The notes under the pieces: model-generated
Database searches by the model: none
What the model was told of the DNA's origin: nothing
Seen by the model: only the letters and a program-made list of their open reading frames with translations
Program-made: the position numbers and the translations under genes
In this document: positions 1 through 6,590 of the stretch, piece by piece
Layout of the letters: every line of letters begins with the position of its first letter
Position numbering within the stretch: the stretch's first letter is position 1
Assembly: GCA_030639705.1 (NCBI GenBank)
Contig: DAOWKX010000061.1
Coordinates: forward strand, 1-9,834
Length of the DNA: 9,834 nucleotides
Origin: Candidatus Aminicenantota bacterium
GTDB taxonomy: Bacteria > Acidobacteriota > Aminicenantia > UBA2199
Reading direction: 5' to 3'

Positions 1-315
1 AGCGAGATACCGGATGAACTAGTAAGAAGGTTTTTCCTCGGATTTATAAATCTTCATATCCTCTACCATGCTCAGAAAGAGCCAATATACGGCAAGGAGT
101 TCAAGAAAGAGCTTGAAAGGCACGGGTACGATATATCCTTCGGAACCCTTTACCCTATTTTTCACAGTTTGGAAACGGACGGGTATCTGCAATTGGAGGA
201 GAAAAATATAGATGGGAAAATACGAAAGTACTATACGATAACCGGGAAAGGCAAAGAGGTTTTCAACTACTCCATAGATAGAGCCAAGGAGCTCTTTGAT
301 GAAGTATTTGGATAA
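1..315 (+). CDS. PadR-family transcriptional regulator (5' end outside window)
   Basis: An open frame runs from the first base to a TAA at 313-315 and gives 104 residues with no start codon near the edge, so the N-terminus lies outside the window. The visible part matches the winged-helix core of PadR regulators: an N-terminal helix (LVRRFFLGFINLHILYHA), the segment IYGKEFKKELE, the recognition-helix region ISFGTLYPIFHSLETDGYL, and the wing ending in RKYYTITGKGKEVF. PadR proteins are DNA-binding repressors, usually acting on nearby transporters or detoxification genes. The family core starts almost at the window edge, so probably only a few residues are missing. The C-terminus is short, as in the small PadR subclass (about 110 residues). 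The target cannot be told from this window because the neighbouring gene downstream is convergent. Family assignment is firm; function is unknown. Confidence 0.88.
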   Translation, partial: SEIPDELVRRFFLGFINLHILYHAQKEPIYGKEFKKELERHGYDISFGTLYPIFHSLETDGYLQLEEKNIDGKIRKYYTITGKGKEVFNYSIDRAKELFDEVFG

Positions 316-421
316 AGGAAACAATTTCCCCTCAGGTTTACGGAAATAGTCAATGAGCAGGCAGCAAAAGCAACCACAATGGGGCGATTCCAGGCATGGG
401 CAAATAGTCCGTAAGCTGTAG

Positions 422-463
422 TGTCAAGATAGTTGTCGTGTATGGGAGACAACTATCTTGACA
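422..463. repeat. Perfect 16-bp inverted repeat, 10-base spacer, TAG direct repeat on each side
   Basis: Bases 422-437 (TGTCAAGATAGTTGTC) are the exact reverse complement of 448-463, separated by 10 bases (438-447). The 42-bp unit begins TGTC and ends GACA, and TAG occurs immediately on both sides (419-421 and 464-466). It sits between two convergent genes. Terminal TG...CA with a 3-bp target duplication is the pattern left by some insertion sequences (for example the IS3 group), so this may be a collapsed or minimal element. As RNA it would form a long hairpin, but no T-run follows on either strand, so it is not a standard intrinsic terminator. A protein-binding palindrome is also possible. 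Confidence 0.8.
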
Positions 464-475
464 TAGGGGAGCCTT

Positions 476-1630
476 TTATACTACTTGTTTTTCGCCTGGT
501 AGGTTTATTTTTCCGAATCGATCGTGGGCAAACGGAGATAGATCAAAGTCGGTTTTTCCATCACAGATGAGTTCACTCAGTATTCGCCCCACTGCTGGAC
601 CATGCTGAAATCCATGTCCTGAAAAGCCAATGGCACAGTAGAACCCCTCTATTTCGGTGATGGTTCCGATGATGGGATTTTCATCCGGTGTAATGGCATA
701 TAATCCTGCCCAGCCCCTTATCAGCCGGGAATTGGCCAGAATAGGTGCGCGGTATACCAGGGCTTCAATTACCTTTACCATAAATTCCTGGTCAACCAGC
801 AGATTAAAACTGGAAGGCTCGTTCAGATCACTCATTCCCGTAAGGATCATCTTACTTTCTCCCCGGAAGTAGTGACGACTATCCAGGTCTATAACCATTG
901 GAACCGGTCCGGGGATTTGATTGATGCAGGAGATTATGAAAACCTGACGGCGATAGGGTCTTACGGGTAGTTTAATTCCTGCCATCCGGGAAACCTCTCC
1001 ACCCCAGGGACCGGCTGCATTGATCACAATGGGAGCAGAAATATCGCCCCGGGTGGTTTTCACGCCCTTTACCTGTCCTCTCTCTACTCCTAGGTCAGTA
1101 ACCCTGGTTTTCTCAATGATATGAACCCCCCTTGATTGAGCCGACCGGGCCAAGGCCATGGTCACCGGATAAGGATCTGCATAACCGTCTTCAGGACAAA
1201 ATGTACCCCCTAATAAATCCTGGGTTTTTATATAAGGCCAGCGATGACTGATTTCTTCGGGAGATAATAGTTCAACCGGCACCGAATATTTTTTCTGAAT
1301 CTGGACTCCATTTTTGAGGTCATCCCAGATATCTTTCTCTCTGGCCATAAAAAGGTATCCCACCTGATGCATATCAATGTCAACGCCAAAATCCTCTTTA
1401 AAGTGTTTAAATCCATTCAGGGTTTCCTGTGAAAGACGAATGTTTGCTGGATTGGAAAATTGCTGGCGAAATCCCCCGACCGATAAACCGGTTGATCCTT
1501 CACAGAGATACTCTTTTTCCAGAAGAATCACATCTTTCTGAGCTCTCGTGGCCAGGTGATAGGCGATTGATGCACCCACAATACCTCCACCAATAATAAT
1601 GATATCAGCTGTATTTTTCCAGTCCCTCAT
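476..1630 (-). CDS. FAD-dependent oxidoreductase, DAO family (sarcosine oxidase beta / glycine oxidase-like)
   Basis: The 384-residue protein carries an N-terminal Rossmann FAD motif, IIIIGGGIVGASIAYHL (residues 10-26), followed by the acidic strand end LLEKE and the GSTGLSVGGFRQQ segment. Near the C-terminus is GFSGHGFQHGPAVG (335-348), the second flavin-contacting motif of the DAO superfamily. Best relatives are SoxB-like sarcosine oxidase beta, glycine oxidase and the beta subunit of dye-linked proline dehydrogenase, which oxidise secondary amines or amino acids. The substrate cannot be chosen from sequence, and no partner subunits are nearby. The start is set at the ATG at 1628-1630. The frame stays open to a TTG at 1681, but that would add a hydrophobic leader translated from what looks like the promoter (-35 TTGACT, -10 TATAAA). 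The ribosome site before the ATG is weak (caacaagaa). The gene ends with TAA at 476-478, convergent with the PadR gene. Confidence 0.85.
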   Translation of the reverse strand: MRDWKNTADIIIIGGGIVGASIAYHLATRAQKDVILLEKEYLCEGSTGLSVGGFRQQFSNPANIRLSQETLNGFKHFKEDFGVDIDMHQVGYLFMAREKDIWDDLKNGVQIQKKYSVPVELLSPEEISHRWPYIKTQDLLGGTFCPEDGYADPYPVTMALARSAQSRGVHIIEKTRVTDLGVERGQVKGVKTTRGDISAPIVINAAGPWGGEVSRMAGIKLPVRPYRRQVFIISCINQIPGPVPMVIDLDSRHYFRGESKMILTGMSDLNEPSSFNLLVDQEFMVKVIEALVYRAPILANSRLIRGWAGLYAITPDENPIIGTITEIEGFYCAIGFSGHGFQHGPAVGRILSELICDGKTDFDLSPFAHDRFGKINLPGEKQVV

Positions 1631-1646
1631 TTCTTGTTGACATATT

Positions 1647-1675
1647 TTTATAGCATATAAAAAAATATAAGTCAA
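1647..1675 (-). promoter_or_regulatory. Promoter for the DAO-family gene
   Basis: Reading leftwards, TTGACT (1675-1670) and TATAAA (1652-1647) are separated by 17 bases. Transcription would start near 1640, only about 10 bases before the ATG at 1630. This explains the weak ribosome site and argues against the upstream TTG start. Confidence 0.55.
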
Positions 1676-1747
1676 AAGCAAACCAAAAATAAAATATACT
1701 TGATAATGATAGACTCAAATAAATTTGATAATAATATAATAAAATAG

Positions 1748-1776
1748 TTGACAAAAACCGATTTTAATATTATATT
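1748..1776 (+). promoter_or_regulatory. Sigma-70-type promoter for hsp20
   Basis: TTGACA (1748-1753) and TATATT (1771-1776) are 17 bases apart, close to consensus. The predicted start near 1783 leaves a purine-rich leader of about 33 bases with the ribosome site AAAGGAGG (1802-1809), 6 bases before the ATG. No CIRCE inverted repeat and no ROSE-like hairpin is visible in the leader, so heat control is not evident from cis sequence. An 8-base direct repeat TTGATAAT occurs upstream at 1700-1707 and 1725-1732. Confidence 0.7.
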
Positions 1777-1815
1777 GATAGTGGAAAATGAAAAAAAGGA
1801 TAAAGGAGGTATGAA

Positions 1816-2262
1816 ATGACCTTAGTACGTTGGAAACCTTATCGAGAGCTTTTCAATCTGCAGGAAAAAATGAATCAAATGTTTCGGAATGATTTTTTAC
1901 AGGACATTGATGCCAATGAGCTTTCCATGACTTCATGGTCCCCTTTAACAGATATCTTTGAAACCAAGGACGAATATGTTTTAAGACTCGAAGTACCGGG
2001 AATGTCAAAAGATGATATTCAGATCGAGTTCAACCAAGACACACTGGCCATCAAAGGGGAAAGAAAAGAAGAAAAAGAAGTGAAACAGGAAGACTTTCAT
2101 CGAACTGAAAGATGCTGTGGCACTTTCACCCGGTCCTTTAATCTTCCTAAAAATATTGATGAGAAAAAAATCGATGCATCCCTGAAAGATGGCATACTCG
2201 AACTGAGGATTCCCAAAAAAGAGGAATCGAAGATCAAAGCTATCCCAATAGAGATTAAATAA
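1816..2262 (+). CDS. hsp20: Hsp20/alpha-crystallin small heat-shock protein
   Basis: The 148-residue protein has the three-part layout of bacterial small heat-shock proteins. It has a short N-terminal arm beginning MTLVRWKPYREL, which is typical of the class. The alpha-crystallin domain spans about residues 42-135. The C-terminal tail contains I-P-I (143-145), the I-x-I motif that docks into a neighbouring domain to build oligomers. Within the domain are VPGMSKDDIQI, GERKEE, ERCCGTFTRSFNLP (98-111) and the signature ASLKDGILEL (121-130). It is an ATP-independent cytosolic holdase that binds unfolding proteins. The Tyr usual in 'ERxYGxF' is replaced by Cys, giving a Cys-Cys pair (100-101). The gene has its own promoter and a strong terminator, so it is a single-gene unit. 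The start is fixed by AAAGGAGG 6 bases upstream of the ATG. Confidence 0.96.
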   Translation: MTLVRWKPYRELFNLQEKMNQMFRNDFLQDIDANELSMTSWSPLTDIFETKDEYVLRLEVPGMSKDDIQIEFNQDTLAIKGERKEEKEVKQEDFHRTERCCGTFTRSFNLPKNIDEKKIDASLKDGILELRIPKKEESKIKAIPIEIK

Positions 2263-2280
2263 ATTTTCTTGCAGAATCAA

Positions 2281-2314
2281 AAAGGGCAGTTTCTCATGAA
2301 GCTGCCCTTTTTTT
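2281..2314. terminator. Bidirectional intrinsic terminator between hsp20 and the fumarase beta gene
   Basis: AAAGGGCAG (2281-2289) pairs with CTGCCCTTT (2302-2310). The stem extends inwards through a G-T pair and three more pairs to a 4-base loop. A run of T follows to 2314, terminating hsp20. Read on the minus strand, the same stem is followed by TTTTTGATT, so it can also end the fumarase transcript arriving from the right. Confidence 0.9.
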
Positions 2315-2342
2315 ATATTCTTTAAATAGTTCGGAAATAAAT

Positions 2343-2924
2343 TCAGATCTTCAGTATATCATTAGCGATTTGAGTTGATTTCTCCAAGATTTCTTTATGG
2401 AGGCTGCCTCCATGGGAATCCATGGTCACCACCAGAGGTAAATCCTCCACTTCTATTACCCAGAACGCTTCAGGTGTTCCGAATTCTTCCAGTTTATAAA
2501 CCGTTTTTACCATTTTCACTGCATTGGCAATAAGAGTGCCGGCTCCACCCACAGCATGAAAGTAAACAGCCCCGCATTTTTTCAGGCCTTCAGCGGTTTT
2601 ATCTCCCATTCCCCCCTTACCAATTACCCCGCGAACAGTATATTCGCAGATGACGTCTGATTGATAGGGTTCCTCGCGGATTGAAGTGGTCGGGCCTGCA
2701 GAAACAAAACTCCATACACCTTCAGGACTCTTCTTAACCACCGGACCACAGTGGTAGATGACCGATTCTTTCAGATCATCCCTAATAAAATCTGGTTTTT
2801 CTTCCACCATCAATTTGTGAGCCTGGTCCCTGGCTGTCACGATCACACCTGAGAGAAGGACTTCATCGCCAACTTTTAATTTCCTGATCTCTTCGTCCGA
2901 AATTGGAATCGTTAGCTTAATCAT
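2343..2924 (-). CDS. Class I fumarate hydratase, beta subunit (C-terminal half)
   Basis: The 193-residue protein is the small subunit of a two-subunit class I ([4Fe-4S]) hydro-lyase, equivalent to the C-terminal domain of E. coli FumA and to TtdB. Visible family blocks are TARDQAHK (30-37), YHCGP (57-61), SAGPTTSIR (75-83), GKGGMG (102-107) and MDSHGGSL (168-175), with length close to the usual 180-200. With the alpha subunit it interconverts fumarate and (S)-malate in the cytosol. The ATG at 2922-2924 is preceded by a GAGGTGA ribosome site inside the end of the alpha gene, and the two frames overlap by 8 bases, so translation is likely coupled. L-tartrate dehydratase is the main alternative, since TtdAB share this architecture. 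Fumarase is preferred because no tartrate genes are present. Confidence 0.92.
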   Translation of the reverse strand: MIKLTIPISDEEIRKLKVGDEVLLSGVIVTARDQAHKLMVEEKPDFIRDDLKESVIYHCGPVVKKSPEGVWSFVSAGPTTSIREEPYQSDVICEYTVRGVIGKGGMGDKTAEGLKKCGAVYFHAVGGAGTLIANAVKMVKTVYKLEEFGTPEAFWVIEVEDLPLVVTMDSHGGSLHKEILEKSTQIANDILKI

Positions 2925-3783
2925 AACTCACCTCACCATTTCTAATTGTCATTGATTTTCTTCTGAAAGCCCAGCAGGTATAACTAATGGCCACAAAATA
3001 GCAGGCAGGATGCCGATGCTGGGTTTCAACAAACACATCCAGTACTGTGGTTTTACCCCCAAAACCCATGGGTCCGATGCCCAGTTTATTCAAATCTTTA
3101 TAAAGCTCAACTTCCAAATCAGCTAACTCTTTCCGGGGGTTTCGCTGACCAATTTTTTTAAAAAATTGTTTTTTTGACAGAATATAAGAAGTTACCCGAT
3201 CACCACCGATACCCACACCGATCACACCGGGTGCACAACCGAGTCCCTGTGCTTTCAATACCGCATCAATGATTACTTTTCTGACGCCCTTTAAATCCCT
3301 TCCGGCCTTCAATGGCGCCTGGGGTAGCTTATACTGGGCCCCGACATTTTCACTTCCTCCTCCCTTTAACATCAGACGGATACGCACCTCATCTTTGTCC
3401 CACTGGTGAAACTGTAAAAAAGGGGCATTGATACCGATGTTGTTTCCGGAATTCTTTCCATTCACCGGATCCACTGCATTTGGCCTTAAATACTGAAGAT
3501 TGGTTGCCTCAACAGCAGCCCAGTTCACGGCTTCTCGATAAGACTTCTCCGAATGGCCCTCAGGAAAATCGATGTAAAAAATGAGAGAACCCGTATCCTG
3601 GCAGATTGGAGTACTGTTTTCTCTTGCCTGACGAACATTTTCCAGGATGGTGTCAAAAACACTCTTTGCCGGAGCACCTTTGTCCTCTCTCTCATAGGCC
3701 TGAGAAAGTACTTTTTCGACATCCGGGGAAAGGTCGGTTGCTGCCTGGCGAATTAACTCAAGAATAGCACTTTTCAATTCCAT
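2917..3783 (-). CDS. Class I fumarate hydratase, alpha subunit (N-terminal half)
   Basis: The 288-residue protein matches the iron-sulfur subunit of two-component class I fumarases, such as MmcB of propionate oxidisers and TtdA. The three expected cluster-ligand cysteines are present: C61 in ICQDTGS, C183 in GLGCAPGVIGVGIGGDR and C270 in ISYTCWAFRR. Other family blocks are RPNAVDPVNGKNSGNNIG (100-117), KGGGSENVGAQ (140-150) and GIGPMGFGGKTT (235-246). The labile [4Fe-4S] cluster activates the substrate hydroxyl and makes the enzyme oxygen-sensitive, fitting an anaerobe. The start is the ATG at 3781-3783 with AGGAGA 7 bases upstream. The frame is open to a TTG at 3825, but that extension overlies the -10 box. 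The gene is codirectional with the AOR gene 117 bases upstream and also has its own promoter. Confidence 0.93.
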   Translation of the reverse strand: MELKSAILELIRQAATDLSPDVEKVLSQAYEREDKGAPAKSVFDTILENVRQARENSTPICQDTGSLIFYIDFPEGHSEKSYREAVNWAAVEATNLQYLRPNAVDPVNGKNSGNNIGINAPFLQFHQWDKDEVRIRLMLKGGGSENVGAQYKLPQAPLKAGRDLKGVRKVIIDAVLKAQGLGCAPGVIGVGIGGDRVTSYILSKKQFFKKIGQRNPRKELADLEVELYKDLNKLGIGPMGFGGKTTVLDVFVETQHRHPACYFVAISYTCWAFRRKSMTIRNGEVSYD

Positions 3784-3816
3784 TGATTCATCTCCTAAAC
3801 TATTTTTTAGTCCTAC

Positions 3817-3845
3817 ATTATACAAAAAAAAAGAACGGTAAACAA
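3817..3845 (-). promoter_or_regulatory. Promoter for the fumarase operon
   Basis: On the minus strand a perfect TATAAT (3822-3817) lies 17 bases downstream of TTGTTT (3845-3840). Transcription would begin near 3810, leaving a leader of about 27 bases with a good ribosome site. No clear terminator is seen between the AOR stop at 3901 and this promoter, so read-through from the AOR operon is also possible. Confidence 0.55.
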
Positions 3846-3900
3846 CAAATTAACAAAAAAGTACTGACTATTCAATCGCCGCAGAACCAAAAAGTAATTT

Positions 3901-6078
3901 TTATAAATGCTTCTTCACCACTTCGATGACCTCAGGCAGGTCCATGCCAATCTTTTTGAGGTGTTCAAGGGTGGGAATTCCTTCCCTGGTCCAGCCTTTT
4001 CTCTTGTAAGCCGCATCCCTCAGGTGTTCATATTCTGACTCTCGAAATTCTCTCAATATCTTCAACTTTTCCTCGGTGGATTTTCCCTCTGGTTCAATAT
4101 CTAACTTTTCTTTAAGCTGCTGATCATACCGCTCCTGTCGGGATTCATACTCCTCAACTGTTACCGGACCGGCAGATCTGTAGGGAATATCATCATCTTT
4201 TCTCTTCCCGTGTCCCAGGCGAAGATTAAAGGCTTTCTGAAAATTATAAACCCTTTCGGATTGAAGAATCAGTTCATGCTTATCTATACTTTGACCGGTT
4301 ATGGCATTGAAGATATCCACATAATTCTGGACATGTTCCGGTACTTTGTTGGGTTCATCGGTCTCGGCATTACCGGCAGGTTCAATATCGTTCCAGGGTA
4401 GTTTGCACAGGCCCTGTAATCCGAACCAGGTTCTGAACATGGGGAAATAATGGAGTGCTTCGGCTTTATCCTCAAATGTGGGAATCTGGTTATTCACCAT
4501 ATCCATGAAAATTAACCAGGCTTCATCATGCTGAGGACCTTTCAGGGCAAGGCCAAAACCTCCCTGCTGGGCCAGAGATTCCTTGGAAACATATTCGGAA
4601 TATTCCAGACCCTTGGTCTCCATACCGATATCAGCCATCATTTTTCGGTCTGCTCCAAAATGGGTCTCAAAATAGTCCTTCATCCAGCGAATCCCCTTAC
4701 CGGCAATCAGGCCAAATCCCTCTCCTCTGGAAATCTGGTGAAGCAATTCCAGTACATTACCGGAATTTCCCCAGGTAAATTCAAGTCCTCCGGTTTTTTC
4801 TATATCCAGATACCCTTTTTCCCAGCATTCCATGATAAAGGCAGTCATGGTTCCAAAAGAAATGGTATCCAGCCCATAGGTGTCACAGTAAAAATTTATT
4901 TCCAGCACAGTTCTGGGATCGAATATCCCCACATTGGATCCCACACCGGCAACCGTTTCATATTCGGGGCCATCCACGGTAACGATCTCGCCTTTATATG
5001 GTCCGGTTTCCAGTTTGAAATTATCTGCAGCATGAGAACAGGCCATAGTACATCCATACCAGCACCCATCGGGAACATTATGGGTTAGGTATTGTTCATA
5101 AAACACATCGGCAGATAAGTTTTTTGCCTGTTCATGGCTTCCAAATTTATAGTTCATGGTTGGTAAAAGGTCATACTCATTCATCACATCTACCAGGTTG
5201 GCGGTCCCTAATTTTCTCATCCTGCACATCTGATCATCCCTTTCCATAATCTCATTATGAAGTTTTAATCCGGTTCTTTGCAGTTTATCCAGGTCCACGG
5301 GACGATTGCTGTTGCCCTTGACTCCAGAATACTTGACCACCAGGGCTTTTATTTTTTTATCCCGGAAAACCGTTCCGATTCCACCTCTTCCGGCTTGCTT
5401 CAACCGGGGAACTTTGCGTCTTTTATCATAAAAAGAAAAATTAAGACATCCGATATAGGCGTGTTCGGATCCGGTTCCGGCCGACACAGAAGAGATGTGC
5501 TGCTTTTCTATCTCCTTTTCAGCAAACATTTCTACCAGTTGTTCAGACAGGATATGGGTATCCACCGCTTCTCCGGGAGCTTCCAGTATCTGCACCAGTC
5601 CTTTATTCCCATCGATAAAAATAATAATATCATTGGCTGCCTTTCCCTGTATTTCCAGGGCATCAAAACCGGAAAACTTCAGATACGGTCCAAAATACCC
5701 CCCCACATTACTGTCAATCGGAATACCTGTGATGGGCGATATTGAGGTCACAATCGACTTTCCGGACCCGGGATAATTGGTGTTTCCGCCAATCGGGCCG
5801 GTAGCGATATTGATTTCATTCTCCGGATCATTCCAGCGGGTATCATCTTTCACCGCATCCCACATCAACTTCAGATCAAATCCCTTGCCTCCGGTAAATT
5901 TTTCCTTCATTTCCCGGGTAACCGGTTTCTCTTTTATTTCATTGGTTGAGATATTGACATAAAGAGTTCGATTGGTATATCCCTTTTCAATAGGCTTAAT
6001 TTCATACTGACATTCATTTAGCAATTTGTGCCGGGCTTTTAAGGCTTGAATATCATGTTTTTTATTGGTTTCACTCAT
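3901..6078 (-). CDS. aor: Aldehyde:ferredoxin oxidoreductase family protein (tungsto/molybdopterin enzyme)
   Basis: The 725-residue protein belongs to the AOR family, whose members hold a bis-pterin tungsten (sometimes molybdenum) site plus one [4Fe-4S] cluster. They oxidise aldehydes to acids or run related reactions with ferredoxin. The AOR N-terminal domain starts at GYTNRTLYVNIS (33-44) after a roughly 30-residue extension. It continues with FTGGKGFDLKLMW, ATGPIGG (92-98), a glycine-rich stretch near 126-130 and AGRGGIGTVFRDKKIKAL (229-246). Candidate cluster ligands are C339, C343 and C347 in GCWYGCTMACSH, plus C558 in GLQGLCKLPW. GPEYET (370-375) and the end block GWTREGIPTLEHLKKIGM (695-712) are family landmarks. 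At 725 residues it is longer than Pyrococcus AOR (about 605) and nearer E. coli YdhV (700). The extra length includes a charged, probably helical stretch at about 640-690. The ATG at 6076-6078 has AGGAGG 7 bases upstream and lies 2 bases after the ferredoxin stop. The substrate is unknown. Confidence 0.92.
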   Translation of the reverse strand: MSETNKKHDIQALKARHKLLNECQYEIKPIEKGYTNRTLYVNISTNEIKEKPVTREMKEKFTGGKGFDLKLMWDAVKDDTRWNDPENEINIATGPIGGNTNYPGSGKSIVTSISPITGIPIDSNVGGYFGPYLKFSGFDALEIQGKAANDIIIFIDGNKGLVQILEAPGEAVDTHILSEQLVEMFAEKEIEKQHISSVSAGTGSEHAYIGCLNFSFYDKRRKVPRLKQAGRGGIGTVFRDKKIKALVVKYSGVKGNSNRPVDLDKLQRTGLKLHNEIMERDDQMCRMRKLGTANLVDVMNEYDLLPTMNYKFGSHEQAKNLSADVFYEQYLTHNVPDGCWYGCTMACSHAADNFKLETGPYKGEIVTVDGPEYETVAGVGSNVGIFDPRTVLEINFYCDTYGLDTISFGTMTAFIMECWEKGYLDIEKTGGLEFTWGNSGNVLELLHQISRGEGFGLIAGKGIRWMKDYFETHFGADRKMMADIGMETKGLEYSEYVSKESLAQQGGFGLALKGPQHDEAWLIFMDMVNNQIPTFEDKAEALHYFPMFRTWFGLQGLCKLPWNDIEPAGNAETDEPNKVPEHVQNYVDIFNAITGQSIDKHELILQSERVYNFQKAFNLRLGHGKRKDDDIPYRSAGPVTVEEYESRQERYDQQLKEKLDIEPEGKSTEEKLKILREFRESEYEHLRDAAYKRKGWTREGIPTLEHLKKIGMDLPEVIEVVKKHL

Positions 6079-6080
6079 GG

Positions 6081-6470
6081 CTATTCCTCCTCTACGATTT
6101 CCAATGCCTTCTCCGGGCATTCTTTGGCGCAGGCTCCGCAGGCAATGCACTTGAAAGGAACCGTCAATCCCTGGAAGTATCTCATACTGTTGGTTGGACA
6201 AACAGCAACACAGGCATAACACCCGATACAGAGATTCTTATTCAGCATAATGACACCTTTTTTATTGATAGATAAGGCCAGGGTGGGGCATTCATCAACA
6301 CAGGTGCCACACTGGTCACAAACATTCATATCAAAGGTTTCATCAATGGCAGTAATTTTGATGCAGGAAAGCTCTGGATTATCTTCTTTGAAGTAAAGCT
6401 GTGAGCAAACACTCATACATAGGTTGCAGCCATTGCAACGATCCGGGATTGTTTTTAAATATTTCGTCAT
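6081..6470 (-). CDS. Polyferredoxin with four [4Fe-4S] motifs, AOR electron-transfer subunit
   Basis: The 129-residue cytosolic protein contains four complete CxxCxxCxxxC motifs: C12-C22, C51-C61, C81-C91 and C108-C118. The last three end in Cys-Pro. This predicts four [4Fe-4S] clusters arranged as two bacterial ferredoxin-type pairs, a likely wire between AOR and a soluble or membrane partner. One additional cysteine (C36) lies outside the motifs. Its stop is 2 bases before the AOR start and the AOR ribosome site lies in its last codons, so the two are almost certainly co-translated. Comparable small Fe-S subunits accompany AOR-type enzymes such as AorA of Aromatoleum and YdhY with YdhV. The ATG at 6468-6470 is the only plausible start. 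Its best ribosome site, GAGGAGG, lies about 14 bases upstream, which is unusually distant. Confidence 0.93.
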   Translation of the reverse strand: MTKYLKTIPDRCNGCNLCMSVCSQLYFKEDNPELSCIKITAIDETFDMNVCDQCGTCVDECPTLALSINKKGVIMLNKNLCIGCYACVAVCPTNSMRYFQGLTVPFKCIACGACAKECPEKALEIVEEE

Positions 6471-6511
6471 GATAAATTTACCAGCCTCCTCTGTCTATAT
6501 AATGAAAAATT

Positions 6512-6539
6512 ATTATACCACTTCCCTTTTCTTATTCAA
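6512..6539 (-). promoter_or_regulatory. Promoter for the polyferredoxin-AOR operon
   Basis: On the minus strand TTGAAT (6539-6534) and a perfect TATAAT (6517-6512) are 16 bases apart. This predicts a start near 6505 and a leader of about 35 bases. Its -35 box is only 7 bases from the -35 box of the rightward promoter, so one regulator bound between them could control both directions. Confidence 0.6.
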
Positions 6540-6546
6540 AATATAA

Positions 6547-6576
6547 TTGATACCGGCCCTATCCATGTGTTATAAT
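6547..6576 (+). promoter_or_regulatory. Promoter for the sulfur carrier gene
   Basis: TTGATA (6547-6552) and a perfect TATAAT (6571-6576) are 18 bases apart. Transcription would start near 6583, about 8 bases before the ATG at 6591. No Shine-Dalgarno sequence is present in that interval (atctttaaaa), so translation may be leaderless or nearly so. Confidence 0.6.
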
Positions 6577-6590
6577 ATCAATCTTTAAAA

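Noticed and set aside
353..421. Plus-strand 22-residue open frame ending exactly at the inverted repeat
   Set aside because: Short, no ribosome site, no recognisable product; the stop falling in the flanking TAG is probably coincidence.
267..452. Minus-strand open frame of 61 codons overlapping the PadR end and the inverted repeat
   Set aside because: It overlaps real coding sequence and runs into the palindrome, has no recognisable motif, and is probably chance. I considered whether part of 316-421 is a transposase remnant but could not recognise a family.
1783..1815. Possible RNA thermometer in the hsp20 leader
   Set aside because: The leader is nearly all purine and cannot form a ROSE- or fourU-type hairpin masking the ribosome site.
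4528..5745. Long plus-strand open frames opposite the AOR gene
   Set aside because: They are antisense shadows of a well-supported AOR coding region, with no family motifs of their own.
6079..6222. Upstream extension of the AOR frame by 48 residues
   Set aside because: It lies entirely within the polyferredoxin gene in another frame, and the start at 6078 has an ideal ribosome site.
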